Assembly (NCBI GenBank): GCA_035289745.1
Contig: DATDWF010000077.1
Coordinates: 1 to 18,792, forward strand
From: JAUYQE01 sp035289745
GTDB lineage: Archaea > Nanobdellota > Nanobdellia > Woesearchaeales > GW2011-AR9
Length of the DNA stretch: 18,792 nt
Direction: 5' to 3'
Part shown: positions 1-6,544 of the stretch, in pieces
Numbering within the stretch: position 1 is the first letter of the stretch
Layout of the letters: each line of letters starts with the position of its first letter
The notes under the pieces: generated by a model
What the model was told of the DNA's origin: nothing
The model's input: only the letters and a program-made list of their open reading frames with translations
Databases searched by the model: none
Translations under genes and position numbers: made by a program

Positions 1-1
1 G

Positions 2-163
2 CATCTCCAGCAAATGAGGACATTTGACCGAGAAACAGAGCTGCAGCTGACCAAGAGCTTGTTAACTGCTTTAAACACGACAAAAAAAGAAGGGGAAACG
101 ATGACAGATTTTCAGGGAAGGGTTGAAGGGGATATGGATAAGCTATTCTTGTTAGAAAAATGA
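2..163 (+). CDS. C-terminal fragment of unknown protein (cut by window edge)
   Basis: An open frame enters from the left edge and runs 53 codons to a TGA at 161-163. The visible tail is hydrophilic and probably helical, with many Gln, Thr, Lys and Glu residues, and ends in FLLEK. I recognise no family. It is called because the frame stays open from the edge, the composition looks protein-like, and the next promoter lies just downstream. It could still be a chance frame. Confidence 0.45.
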   Translation, partial: HLQQMRTFDRETELQLTKSLLTALNTTKKEGETMTDFQGRVEGDMDKLFLLEK

Positions 164-234
164 AACTCCAAATCGCAGCAGAGCAGCGTGATATTAACCC
201 AGACGGAAATAAATAGTATCACCTAAAAGACACG

Positions 235-242
235 TTTAAATA
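235..242 (+). promoter_or_regulatory. TATA box of pgk
   Basis: TTTAAATA, about 43 bases ahead of the pgk ATG. Transcription would start near 264 and leave a short leader that carries GAGG at 269-272, eight bases before the start codon. Confidence 0.55.
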
Positions 243-280
243 ATTAAACTCCTTTCTATCAACTATAAGAGGCGATTACG

Positions 281-1531
281 ATGCTTTGTTTCTCCCTAAA
301 AACATTCCCCATCCATCATAAAACTATCTTTCTCCGCGTCGATTTTAATGTCCCGCTGGAAAAAGGAAAAGTGCTTGATAACACGAAGATAAGAGCAGCC
401 CTGCCGACGATTCAATTCCTGCTGCAACATGGCTGTAAAGTTATTCTGGCGACGCATCTTGGCAGGCCGCAGGAAAGGCATGCAGCGAAATATACGGAAA
501 AAGGCGCTTCATCTGCACCATTGAGCATAGCCCCCCTTGCCCAAGAACTCCAGCGACTCTTGCCGCACACCAAGATAAAGAGACTTGACGATTGCATCGG
601 CAAAGACGTTGCTGCAGCCATCAGCAAAGGAAAAGCTGGTGATATTCTCTTTCTGGAAAACCTTCGGTTCTACAAAGAGGAAGAAGAGAACGATTTTACG
701 TTTGCCCAGGCACTGGCGAGTTTGGCAGACGTGTATGTAAATGATGCGTTTGGAGTTGCCCATAGAAAACACGCCTCCATTCACACCATCACCCAATTCC
801 TGCCTTCCCTCCCCGGCTTCCTCATCGAGAAAGAAGCTGCCCTGCTCAGCAAAGCCCTCCAGCCAGAACGCCCTGCCATCTGGATTATTGGCGGTGCCAA
901 GCTGAATAAAGTCGAGCTGATCCAGCAAGCCCTGCAGAAAGCAGACAAAGTCCTCATCGGTGGAGCATTAGCATTTGCTTTCCTGCGCGCCAAGGGTATC
1001 CCCATGGGAATGTCCAAAGTGGATCATGCTTCCGTGGTGCAGGCAAAGAAGTTGCTCAAAAAAAGAGCTGCAAAGAAACTAGTGCTTCCTCGCGACTTCA
1101 GTGTGGCAGAAAAATTTTCGCCGTACGCCAAAACACGAATTGTTCCCTACAACGGTATCGGGACGGCAGAAATCGCTCTGGACATCGGCCCGGAAACGAT
1201 AAAGCTGTTCACGCACCACCTCCAGAACGCCCGCACTATTTTCTGGAATGGCCCTTTAGGATACTTTGAATGGAGCAAATTTGCTCGGGGAACGAAAGAA
1301 ATCGGCCAGGCAATAGGAAAAGCGACGTCAAAAGAGGTGCCTGCACTTTCCATCTGCGGCGGCGGGGAAACCGGTGAAGCAGTACGAAAATTCCATCTGG
1401 AGCATCATTTCACGCACGTTTCGACGGGAGGCGGAACAGCTCTCGCTTTCCTGGCAGGAGAAAAACTTCCGGCGCTGCGGGCATTGGAGGAGAACTATAA
1501 GAAGTTTAGGAAGAGAGTGGGGGTGCTGTGA
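281..1531 (+). CDS. pgk: phosphoglycerate kinase
   Basis: Cytosolic glycolytic/gluconeogenic enzyme that interconverts 1,3-bisphosphoglycerate + ADP and 3-phosphoglycerate + ATP. At 416 residues it has the usual family length. Visible signatures are RVDFNVP (19-25) and THLGRP (58-63) for substrate binding, LENLRFY (125-131), NDAFGVAHR (154-162), GGAKLNK (204-210, where most homologues read GGAKVSDK), WNGPLGYFE (322-330), CGGGET (359-364) and STGGGTALAF (381-390) in the nucleotide-binding half. The ATG at 281 is supported by GAGG eight bases upstream and by a TATA box with a short leader. It appears to be transcribed alone; the next gene has its own promoter. Family assignment is secure. Confidence 0.97.
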   Translation: MLCFSLKTFPIHHKTIFLRVDFNVPLEKGKVLDNTKIRAALPTIQFLLQHGCKVILATHLGRPQERHAAKYTEKGASSAPLSIAPLAQELQRLLPHTKIKRLDDCIGKDVAAAISKGKAGDILFLENLRFYKEEEENDFTFAQALASLADVYVNDAFGVAHRKHASIHTITQFLPSLPGFLIEKEAALLSKALQPERPAIWIIGGAKLNKVELIQQALQKADKVLIGGALAFAFLRAKGIPMGMSKVDHASVVQAKKLLKKRAAKKLVLPRDFSVAEKFSPYAKTRIVPYNGIGTAEIALDIGPETIKLFTHHLQNARTIFWNGPLGYFEWSKFARGTKEIGQAIGKATSKEVPALSICGGGETGEAVRKFHLEHHFTHVSTGGGTALAFLAGEKLPALRALEENYKKFRKRVGVL

Positions 1532-1554
1532 AAAAAAGTATACCTACCACCACA

Positions 1555-1564
1555 AGTTATATTA
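1555..1564 (+). promoter_or_regulatory. TATA box, leaderless promoter
   Basis: AGTTATATTA is centred about 29 bases ahead of the ATG at 1589, so the transcript probably begins at or very near the start codon. Confidence 0.55.
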
Positions 1565-1588
1565 ACCAAAAATTTTTTTCTCTGTTTT

Positions 1589-1897
1589 ATGACCCATTAT
1601 AACAAACTCGTTCGAGACAAAATTCCAACGTTTATCCAACAGGAAGGAAACCAGCCTTTCGTCCACATTGCCTCTGGTTCGGAGCTGGAAGAAGCTCTTC
1701 TTGCAAAGTTGGACGAAGAAGTGAGAGAATTTAAAGAGTCAAAAAATCCAGAAGAGCTCGTTGATATTTTAGAAGTAGTCTACAGACTAGCACATTGCCA
1801 ATACCTTACCAAAGAGGAGCTTGAAAACCTGCGAAGAGAAAAAGAAGAGCAAAAAGGCGCATTCTACCAAGGGATAATCTTAGAGCGTGTTAAATAG
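1589..1897 (+). CDS. MazG-like NTP pyrophosphohydrolase (house-cleaning)
   Basis: A 102-residue all-alpha protein opening with YNKLVRDKIPTFI, the hallmark of a small family of predicted non-canonical NTP pyrophosphatases related to MazG and phosphoribosyl-ATP pyrophosphohydrolase. The acidic cluster KLDEEVREFKESKNPEELVDILEVVYRL fits the E-x-x-E...E-x-x-D metal-binding helices of that superfamily. The expected role is hydrolysis of damaged or unusual nucleoside triphosphates to the monophosphate plus pyrophosphate in the cytosol; the exact substrate cannot be read from sequence. It has its own TATA box and probably a leaderless mRNA, so it need not be co-transcribed with pgk, 57 bases upstream. 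It converges on the GTPase gene that follows. Confidence 0.85.
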   Translation: MTHYNKLVRDKIPTFIQQEGNQPFVHIASGSELEEALLAKLDEEVREFKESKNPEELVDILEVVYRLAHCQYLTKEELENLRREKEEQKGAFYQGIILERVK

Positions 1898-1913
1898 TTC
1901 TCAATATATTCTC

Positions 1914-3113
1914 TCACCTTCCCGCCACAATCTCAATCACGTCCCGATTCTTCAGCATATACTCCTTGCCGACCGTCTTTTTGGTCCGCACATCCTTCGC
2001 ACAAATGAAGTTCTTGCCTAAATCCGTGTGCAGTTTATACGCAAAGTCCAAAGCGGTACTCTTCGGCGGCAATAAGAAACAATCTGGCAAGCATCGCCCT
2101 TCGGAATCTTCCAGCTTGCTCACCCCGCCAGGGAAGATGGCAACATAGCCCAGAAGATTAAAGACTGCTTCATCAAGCACCCGTTGTACGCCGGTGCTGC
2201 CAAAGCGCTCCAATACTCCACTTTTGATAAACTCCAAGGCTTTCTTCTGCCGTTCTGTTAACTTCCCTCCCTGAATAATCGAAAAGCTCTTTTCTCCCGG
2301 AACATATGCAATCAACCCGGCTTTGGCCGCTTCTTTCAACGCTAGCTCGCTGTCTGCAGAACAGGGAACGAGAGTATACTGAAGAAATTTCTGCTGCAAT
2401 CGCTGCAGATTCTCAGCCGCAGCAGGCAGGTCACATTTATTAGCCGCAATGATCATCGGCTTGGTTTTCTGCCGCAATAACGTGGCGAGAGCCTGCAATT
2501 GCTGCGCCGTCCAGTACTGCGGCTTCTCCCGATCCAGCTGCAGCAGATTCAACGCTTCATCAATCATCGGTTCCGTCACTTTTAATCCGGAGAGCTGCTT
2601 CGCGAGCGCCAGATGAATCGGCTGCCGTTCTTGTACAACCGTTCTGGCAAACTTCTCCCAGCCTTTCTGCAAAATGCCGGCGTACCATAAATCCAGTTCC
2701 ACTTCCAGAAACTCAATATCGCGAGCCGGATCATGGCTGCCCGGCTGGATGGGCTCCCCTTTCTCATTCGTCGAGCCCGCCGCATCGATGACATGAATCA
2801 GCACATCGGCCTGCCGCAAATCATCAAGAAATTGATTGCCCATGCCTTTTCCCTCGTGCGCTCCGGGCACAAGGCCGGCAACGTCAATCATCTGCACCGG
2901 CACAAAGCGCTTATGATTCAGGCAATAGCCCGTTCTGGGGTGGCATTGTTTCTGAAAATCCTTATCGGCGCAGTCCACTTTGACAAAACCGATGCCAGTA
3001 TTCGGCTTGATGGTTGCAAAGGGATAATTAGCAATTTCTGCTTCCGCTAACGTTGCCGCTTTAAAAAAAGTGCTTTTTCCGACATTAGCTTTTCCTACGA
3101 CGCCAATTATCAT
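1914..3113 (-). CDS. ychF: YchF/OLA1-like translation-associated GTPase, archaeal type
   Basis: OBG-class P-loop GTPase of 399 residues thought to act at the ribosome. Motifs counted from the ATG at 3113 are G1 GKANVGKS (7-14), G3 DVAG (77-80), the adjoining GLVPGAHEGKGMGNQFLDDLRQAD block, and G4 NKCD (225-228), then a C-terminal TGS domain ending in KNRDVIEIVAGR. The NKxD motif predicts GTP preference, unlike bacterial YchF, which prefers ATP. A longer frame could begin with GTG at 3125, but that codon lies only about 14 bases from the TATA box. The ATG at 3113 lies 26 bases from it, fits a leaderless mRNA, and places the P-loop at the usual distance from the N-terminus. Confidence 0.93.
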   Translation of the reverse strand: MIIGVVGKANVGKSTFFKAATLAEAEIANYPFATIKPNTGIGFVKVDCADKDFQKQCHPRTGYCLNHKRFVPVQMIDVAGLVPGAHEGKGMGNQFLDDLRQADVLIHVIDAAGSTNEKGEPIQPGSHDPARDIEFLEVELDLWYAGILQKGWEKFARTVVQERQPIHLALAKQLSGLKVTEPMIDEALNLLQLDREKPQYWTAQQLQALATLLRQKTKPMIIAANKCDLPAAAENLQRLQQKFLQYTLVPCSADSELALKEAAKAGLIAYVPGEKSFSIIQGGKLTERQKKALEFIKSGVLERFGSTGVQRVLDEAVFNLLGYVAIFPGGVSKLEDSEGRCLPDCFLLPPKSTALDFAYKLHTDLGKNFICAKDVRTKKTVGKEYMLKNRDVIEIVAGR

Positions 3114-3132
3114 AAACAGGAACACGATAACA

Positions 3133-3144
3133 GAATATATTTAA
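3133..3144. promoter_or_regulatory. shared AT-rich promoter region (divergent genes)
   Basis: GAATATATTTAA lies between two divergent genes. On the minus strand it sits about 26 bases ahead of the GTPase ATG at 3113. On the plus strand it could also serve the PHP gene with a longer leader. Confidence 0.5.
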
Positions 3145-3195
3145 AGCTTTCAGGAGCAAAATGAGAGGAAGCAATAATCAAAAGTGCGTAAGCCC

Positions 3196-3882
3196 ATGCT
3201 CAAAGCCGAACTGCATACCCATATCCGCGGCGATCCTATCGATACGTTTATCCGCTATTCTGCCTATAGCCTTATTGATCGGGCTGCTGCGCAAGGCTTC
3301 CAAGTACTTGCTATTACCTGCCATGACTATATCTACCAAGACATCAAAGCCAAAAACTATGCCCGAGAAAAAGGCATTCTGCTGCTGCAGGGGATGGAAA
3401 TGACGCTGCAGGGGAAGCACACGCTCATTTATAATATTACTCCAGAGCAAGCGGGATCAGTAAAGACTTTTGCAGACCTCCAGCGGCTCAAAGAGAGGCA
3501 TGCAGATATCTTAGTCATTGCCCCGCATCCATTTCATTACACCAGCACCTGCCTTGATGATATTATTCTCAAATACCCAGACCTTTTCGATGCCTGGGAA
3601 TATTCGTTCTTTTACACGCGAGTGCTTAATCCCAACCAGAAAACCCTGCGTTTGGCACGGCAGCTCGGCAAGCCAGTCATTGGTAATTCCGACGTGCACG
3701 ATCTGAGCGATCTCGGGAGAACCTACACGCTGATTGATGCCGCATGGACGGAAAAAGCAGTTATTGAAGCTATCCGCAAAAAGAAAGTTCAGGTGGCTAC
3801 TGAACCTCTTACTTCTGGAGAGATGGCCCGAATTCTCGGGCGGATGGCATATACGATGCTGCAGCGGCGTCTAAACCTTTAA
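3196..3882 (+). CDS. PHP-domain metal-dependent phosphoesterase
   Basis: A 228-residue protein opening MLKAELHTHIRGD, the first metal-binding HxH motif of PHP hydrolases. Further ligands are visible as TCHDY, QGMEMTL (a GxE metal motif), APHPFHY and IGNSDVHD. These match the alpha/beta-barrel PHP family (polymerase-and-histidinol-phosphatase) found in archaeal and bacterial phosphatases and nucleases. The substrate is unknown. The frame extends in-frame to a GTG at 3184, adding four residues; ATG 3196 is preferred because the HxH motif in the family sits within ten residues of the start. Its stop codon overlaps the TATA box of the next gene. Confidence 0.82.
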   Translation: MLKAELHTHIRGDPIDTFIRYSAYSLIDRAAAQGFQVLAITCHDYIYQDIKAKNYAREKGILLLQGMEMTLQGKHTLIYNITPEQAGSVKTFADLQRLKERHADILVIAPHPFHYTSTCLDDIILKYPDLFDAWEYSFFYTRVLNPNQKTLRLARQLGKPVIGNSDVHDLSDLGRTYTLIDAAWTEKAVIEAIRKKKVQVATEPLTSGEMARILGRMAYTMLQRRLNL

Positions 3883-3885
3883 ATA
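3878..3885 (+). promoter_or_regulatory. TATA box, leaderless promoter
   Basis: TTTAAATA overlaps the PHP stop codon and is centred about 27 bases before the ATG at 3908. Confidence 0.6.
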
Positions 3886-3907
3886 CCTCATTTTCTTCTC
3901 TAAACCC

Positions 3908-4531
3908 ATGCCTAAAAAGCCCATTGCCAACCTTATTACGCTCTTTCCGCTTTTCAGCCCGATGAAAGTGAAGTACAAAGATGTTTTTGACCTCAAAGCA
4001 TTTTACGAAAACTTTAAGGAATGGCTCACCGACCAAGGCTGGCATGGTGAAACGAACGATGGAAATTTCGATTTTGACCACTGGGAAACGTTATATGCAG
4101 AACGCATCGATCGCACCGGCGCAAAAGAGCTGTGGATCCGCTGGCGGCCCGTCAAAGAGCCGGAAAAAGCGCCGTTTCTCAAATATTACTGGGATATCAA
4201 TTACCGCGTCATCGGCATGTCTTCTGTCGAAATCGTCAAAGAGGGCCGGAAGATTAAAGCAGATAAAGGGGAGATGGAAATCACTATCCGCGCCTTCATT
4301 GAAGAGAAATACAAATCGGAGTTTGAAAAGAAAGCTATCTTGAAACAGGTGAAGGACCTTTTTGCGCAGAAGGTCTACAAGAAAACGCTCGAAGACCGGA
4401 AGAAAGAATTGTACCAGGAAACATACGTCTTACAAAATTGGATCAAGCAGTGGTTCAAGATGAAGCGCTACCTGCCCTATGAAGAAGCCAAAGGCTTCTA
4501 TACGTCGCAGGCCTGGCCGTCGCACCAGTGA
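3908..4531 (+). CDS. conserved-looking hypothetical protein
   Basis: A 207-residue soluble, charged protein I do not recognise. The N-terminal half has many aromatics and acidic residues (WLTDQGWHGE, FDFDHWETLYAERID, KELWIRWRPV) and suggests a compact alpha/beta domain. The C-terminal half is rich in Lys and Glu and probably helical, ending near WIKQWFKMKRYLPYEEAKGFY. No signal peptide, membrane segment or metal motif is visible. An internal Met at residue 19 (MKVKYKDVF) could be the start, but the TATA box places the transcript start at the ATG at 3908. G+C and codon use match the surrounding housekeeping genes, so it looks like a resident gene. Confidence 0.75.
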   Translation: MPKKPIANLITLFPLFSPMKVKYKDVFDLKAFYENFKEWLTDQGWHGETNDGNFDFDHWETLYAERIDRTGAKELWIRWRPVKEPEKAPFLKYYWDINYRVIGMSSVEIVKEGRKIKADKGEMEITIRAFIEEKYKSEFEKKAILKQVKDLFAQKVYKKTLEDRKKELYQETYVLQNWIKQWFKMKRYLPYEEAKGFYTSQAWPSHQ

Positions 4532-4621
4532 ACGGGAAAAAGAGAATAAATTCAGACTACACCCCCCCTTTTCTTTAGAATCCTCTCCTGATATTTATTT
4601 ACCTCAGAGATGACCACTCCA

Positions 4622-4640
4622 CTATATAAATTTTTAATAA
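4622..4640 (+). promoter_or_regulatory. AT-rich promoter with two TATA-like boxes
   Basis: CTATATAAA and TTTTTAATAA are adjacent. The second is centred about 26 bases before the ATG at 4662, again suggesting a leaderless mRNA. Confidence 0.5.
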
Positions 4641-4661
4641 GCCTATTGATTGTTTTATGCT

Positions 4662-5033
4662 ATGTTGAGATTTGAAAATGAAACTCCTCTAGAGAATAAA
4701 CTAGACGTACTAGAGATACTTGTCGGAAAATCTCAAGGGAATCATACCCGTTTTTCTACTATATCCATTTCTAATCCGACTAAGCCCTATGTTAAAGTGA
4801 CCCAGGCATATGATGGGGATTCTGGAGGATATAGTGAAGAGCATAAATATTATCTACTCACCCCACAGGTAGTCACCCAATTAAAGCAAGACCTATATAT
4901 CTCGGGTGTTCCCCACTGGGGCTATACGAGTGAAACTGAATTAAGAATTACAACTGTAGGAGAAGATTTTTATTGCTCAGAAAAAAGAAGACAGAGAGAA
5001 GAAGAGCGAAAGAAGTTGGAAAATGAGTTCTAA
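4662..5033 (+). CDS. hypothetical protein, AT-rich codon use
   Basis: A 123-residue protein starting MLRFENETPLENKLDVLEILVGK. The middle is beta-rich with repeated Ser, Thr, Tyr and Gly (TISISNPTKPYVKVTQAYDGDSGGYS); the last 20 residues are a highly charged helix (SEKRRQREEERKKLENEF). No family recognised. The frame can be extended to a TTG at 4650, but an ATG with correctly spaced TATA is available at 4662. Codons favour A and T endings much more than the gene before it or the small gene three bases after it, which suggests recent acquisition. Confidence 0.65.
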   Translation: MLRFENETPLENKLDVLEILVGKSQGNHTRFSTISISNPTKPYVKVTQAYDGDSGGYSEEHKYYLLTPQVVTQLKQDLYISGVPHWGYTSETELRITTVGEDFYCSEKRRQREEERKKLENEF

Positions 5034-5036
5034 ACA

Positions 5037-5189
5037 ATGAAAGAAAAAGGTTTCCACTACATCTGCACCGGCGGCTGCCAAGGTGTTTCTCCAACGCCCG
5101 GAACGTGCCAAGCGAAAGACTGCTCGAAGCACGGAAAGCCGCTGGAATGGTGTAGCTGTTCTGATGGGGAGCACGAAGGAAAGATTTGA
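5037..5189 (+). CDS. 50-residue Cys-rich zinc-binding-type microprotein
   Basis: A short frame begins three bases after the previous stop codon. Cysteines lie at residues 10, 14, 24, 29, 39 and 41, with His 32 and a C-terminal CSCSDGEHEG. The spacing (Cx3C, Cx4C, CxC) suggests a compact metal-binding fold, probably zinc; no named family is assigned. Codons are G+C-rich and much closer to the housekeeping genes than to the AT-rich gene upstream, so the two probably have different histories despite their spacing. No separate TATA box is visible, so translation coupled to the upstream gene is likely. Confidence 0.65.
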   Translation: MKEKGFHYICTGGCQGVSPTPGTCQAKDCSKHGKPLEWCSCSDGEHEGKI

Positions 5190-5284
5190 AGACGCTCAGA
5201 ACCTCTTTCTCCAGAAAACGAAAATTTCCTCGGGGAGGGCAAAGTGTTCTGCGAGAGCTGGTTCTTCCTCCGTAACAACAAACA

Positions 5285-5294
5285 TTTTAAAATA
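5285..5294 (+). promoter_or_regulatory. TATA box of tRNA-Thr
   Basis: TTTTAAAATA is centred about 28 bases before the first base of tRNA-Thr. Confidence 0.65.
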
Positions 5295-5353
5295 GATGGC
5301 ACACCCCTCTTGCTCAAGCCCCAGTAGCTTAGTGGGAGAGCACCTGACTTGTA

Positions 5354-5399
5354 AGCATTCCGTTCTATCGGCTGCGTGCCACGGTCTGCGCATCATGAT
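5354..5399 (+). other. tRNA-Thr intron 1 (site 37/38, 46 nt)
   Basis: Canonical archaeal position. The predicted BHB has bulges TA^A (5352-5354) and AT^A (5398-5400) and a central helix CTTG/CATG with one U-U mismatch, so it is a relaxed motif. A short hairpin GCA..CCG/CGG.TGC lies near its 5' end. Exact ends could shift by a base. Confidence 0.7.
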
Positions 5400-5415
5400 A
5401 TCAGGAGGTCGGGAG

Positions 5416-5437
5416 CAATGCCGGAAGCATTCCCGAA
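5416..5437 (+). other. tRNA-Thr intron 2 (site 53/54, 22 nt)
   Basis: It interrupts the T-arm just before TTCAAAT. The BHB has central helix CGGG (5410-5413)/CCCG (5432-5435), bulges AG^C (5414-5416) and AA^T (5436-5438), and intron stem AATGC/GCATT with loop CGGAA. Cleavage after the second base of each bulge rebuilds a perfect T-arm. Confidence 0.8.
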
Positions 5438-5582
5438 TTCAAATCTCCCCTGGGGCTGATTTAAGTAAAAGCTGGTCGTTCATCGTGGGGTAGGACGAAA
5501 TGATGCCCCACCAGAGAGGATTTTAATCAAATCTCTTCAGAAAGTTTAGCTCTCTGAACTGCCAGACCATTTTCCGTTTGTC

Positions 5583-5619
5583 GCGGGACTTCCGAGCTTG
5601 GGAGCGAGGAAGCTCCCGC
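5583..5619. repeat. palindromic hairpin, CGAG family, copy 1
   Basis: GCGGGACTTCC pairs with GGAAG-C-TCCCGC (one bulged C). The apex reads GA-GCT-TGGG-AGC-GA, a short stem bounded by facing GA/GA, which could form tandem sheared G-A pairs. The core CGAGC....GAGCGAG resembles the other copies in the window. Confidence 0.6.
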
Positions 5620-5631
5620 TTGAGCGAATTT

Positions 5632-5676
5632 GGTCCAATCTTTTTGCGAGTGCAGCGAGCCAAAAAGGATTGCACC
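5632..5676. repeat. palindromic hairpin, CGAG family, copy 2
   Basis: GGTCCAATCTTTTTG pairs with CAAAAAGGATTGCACC with one mismatch and one bulged G (about 15 pairs). The apex is GCGAGTGCAGCGAGC. It lies immediately upstream of the psmB TATA box. Confidence 0.65.
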
Positions 5677-5681
5677 GAAAC

Positions 5682-5692
5682 ATTTAAAAATA
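5682..5692 (+). promoter_or_regulatory. TATA box of psmB
   Basis: ATTTAAAAATA predicts a start near 5713 and a leader of about 38 bases. The leader contains GAGGTGA (5719-5725) and GGAG (5740-5743); only the second is correctly spaced for the ATG at 5751. Confidence 0.6.
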
Positions 5693-5750
5693 AGCCCACC
5701 TTTTCAAGAACATTAGTGAGAGGTGACCTAAACCTTCTTGGAGTTCTCTG

Positions 5751-6380
5751 ATGAAAGAACAGCTTAAAACCGGAACAACGACTATAGGAATAGCCTGCAG
5801 TGATGGCGTGGTCTTGGCTGCAGACATGCGCGCTACGGCTGGAACTATGATTGTCGACAAACACGCTGAGAAAGCTCATATTATTTCCGACGATTTTGCC
5901 GTGACGATTGCTGGCACTGTCTCTGATGCTCAACTCGTAATCAAGCTTTTCCGTGCCGAACTGAAATTAAAAGAGGTACGCACCAATAAGAAGCCGAGCG
6001 CCAAGCAGGCTGCAAACCTTCTGGGTGGCCTTTTGTATGGGCTTATCCGACAGCCAAGCATGCTTCCGGGAATCGCCCATTTCCTCTTAGGCGGCCGAGA
6101 TAACGAAGGCACGCACCTGTATGATTTGTTCCCGGATGGCAGCGTCACCAAAGTAAGAGACTATGTCTCATCTGGATCCGGCTCCGTTTTTGCGTATGGG
6201 GTGCTGGAAACCCAATACCGGGCAGACTTGCCGATTAGCGAGGGGATAAAGCTCGCCGTGAAAGCGGTCAATGCCGCCTTGCAGCGCGATAGCGCATCCG
6301 GAAACGGCATTGTCGTCGTTACCGTGCAGCGTGATGGAATAAAGCAAATAATGCAGAAAGAATGGAACATCACCCTCTAA
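5751..6380 (+). CDS. psmB: proteasome beta subunit (catalytic)
   Basis: Catalytic beta subunit of the archaeal 20S proteasome, an N-terminal threonine protease. The propeptide is very short (MKEQLKTG), and autoprocessing between Gly8 and Thr9 would expose the nucleophile. In mature numbering Thr1, Asp17 (AADMRAT) and Lys33 (HAEK) are present, and the later catalytic block appears as SSGSGSVFAYG and QRDSASGNG. Its 209 residues fit the family. GGAG lies seven bases before the ATG. No alpha subunit is in the window, so the alpha ring must be encoded elsewhere. The gene precedes fttA by 164 bases with no clear strong promoter between, so they may be co-transcribed. Confidence 0.96.
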   Translation: MKEQLKTGTTTIGIACSDGVVLAADMRATAGTMIVDKHAEKAHIISDDFAVTIAGTVSDAQLVIKLFRAELKLKEVRTNKKPSAKQAANLLGGLLYGLIRQPSMLPGIAHFLLGGRDNEGTHLYDLFPDGSVTKVRDYVSSGSGSVFAYGVLETQYRADLPISEGIKLAVKAVNAALQRDSASGNGIVVVTVQRDGIKQIMQKEWNITL

Positions 6381-6544
6381 GAACCGCTGCATACGACAAA
6401 TACTCTTCTCAGAATTGCAGAGTCTTGTGATTCTTAGAAAAAAGCAATTTGAACAACTAGGTGATTGGAAGCTTTTTTGGAGACAGCACTGAAAGAAACT
6501 AGCTGAGATAAAGATAACAAAAAACACGAAGGTTTTATACTCCT

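Larger units (their letters stand above)
5318..5457 (+). tRNA. tRNA-Thr(UGU) with two introns
   Basis: Acceptor GCCCCAG (5318-5324) pairs with CTGGGGC (5450-5456), discriminator T at 5457 as usual for archaeal tRNA-Thr. D-stem GCTT/GAGC encloses loop AGTGGGA; A26; anticodon stem CCTGA (5343-5347)/TCAGG (5401-5405); loop CTTGTA+A with anticodon TGT at 5350-5352; variable AGGTC; T-stem GGGAG (5411-5415)/CTCCC (5445-5449); T-loop TTCAAAT (5438-5444). Removing 5354-5399 (46 nt, site 37/38) and 5416-5437 (22 nt, site 53/54) leaves exactly 72 nt. CCA is not encoded. A TATA box lies upstream. The tRNA identity is firm; exact intron ends rest on manual BHB folding. Confidence 0.9.
5472..5676. ncRNA. 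unexplained structured non-coding region (candidate ncRNA or palindrome cluster)
   Basis: Between tRNA-Thr and the psmB promoter there is no convincing gene, but helices follow one another. They are TGGGG/CCCCA with CTGG/CCAG (5472-5514), a bulged GAGA.GATTT/AAATC.TCTT hairpin (about 5515-5547), TTCAGA/TCTGAA (5547-5569), a GACCA/TGGTC stem closing around the 5583-5619 hairpin, and the 5632-5676 hairpin. I could not fit tRNA, C/D-box, H/ACA, SRP or RNase P RNA signatures. It may be a regulatory RNA, a relic, or stacked mobile palindromes. Confidence 0.35.

Noticed and set aside
188..222. GTGATA/TATCAC inverted repeat upstream of pgk.
   Set aside because: Six pairs around a 23-base loop; too weak to call an operator or terminator.
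4610..4675. 21-codon hydrophobic frame MTTPLYKFLIS... overlapping the start of the AT-rich gene.
   Set aside because: It coincides with the TATA boxes of the next gene and has no ribosome site; probably chance.
5187..5327. The frame of the Cys-rich microprotein continues after its TGA with protein-like text (GKVFCESWFFLRNNKHFK) to a TAG at 5325-5327.
   Set aside because: The extension runs through the tRNA-Thr TATA box and into the tRNA itself, has no start codon of its own with a ribosome site, and the 50-residue form already ends in a plausible tail. No selenocysteine element was seen.
5469..5560. tRNA-like D-arm (GTTC/GGAC) and a GCC triplet after tRNA-Thr, hinting at a further tRNA-Gly.
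   Set aside because: No acceptor partner and no TTCRANY T-loop; the hairpin TGGGG/CCCCA explains the pairing better.
6381..6544. Minus-strand GTTCAAAT in the psmB-fttA gap, resembling a tRNA T-loop.
   Set aside because: No matching T-stem (even allowing a 59/60 intron), acceptor or D-arm could be found on that strand.
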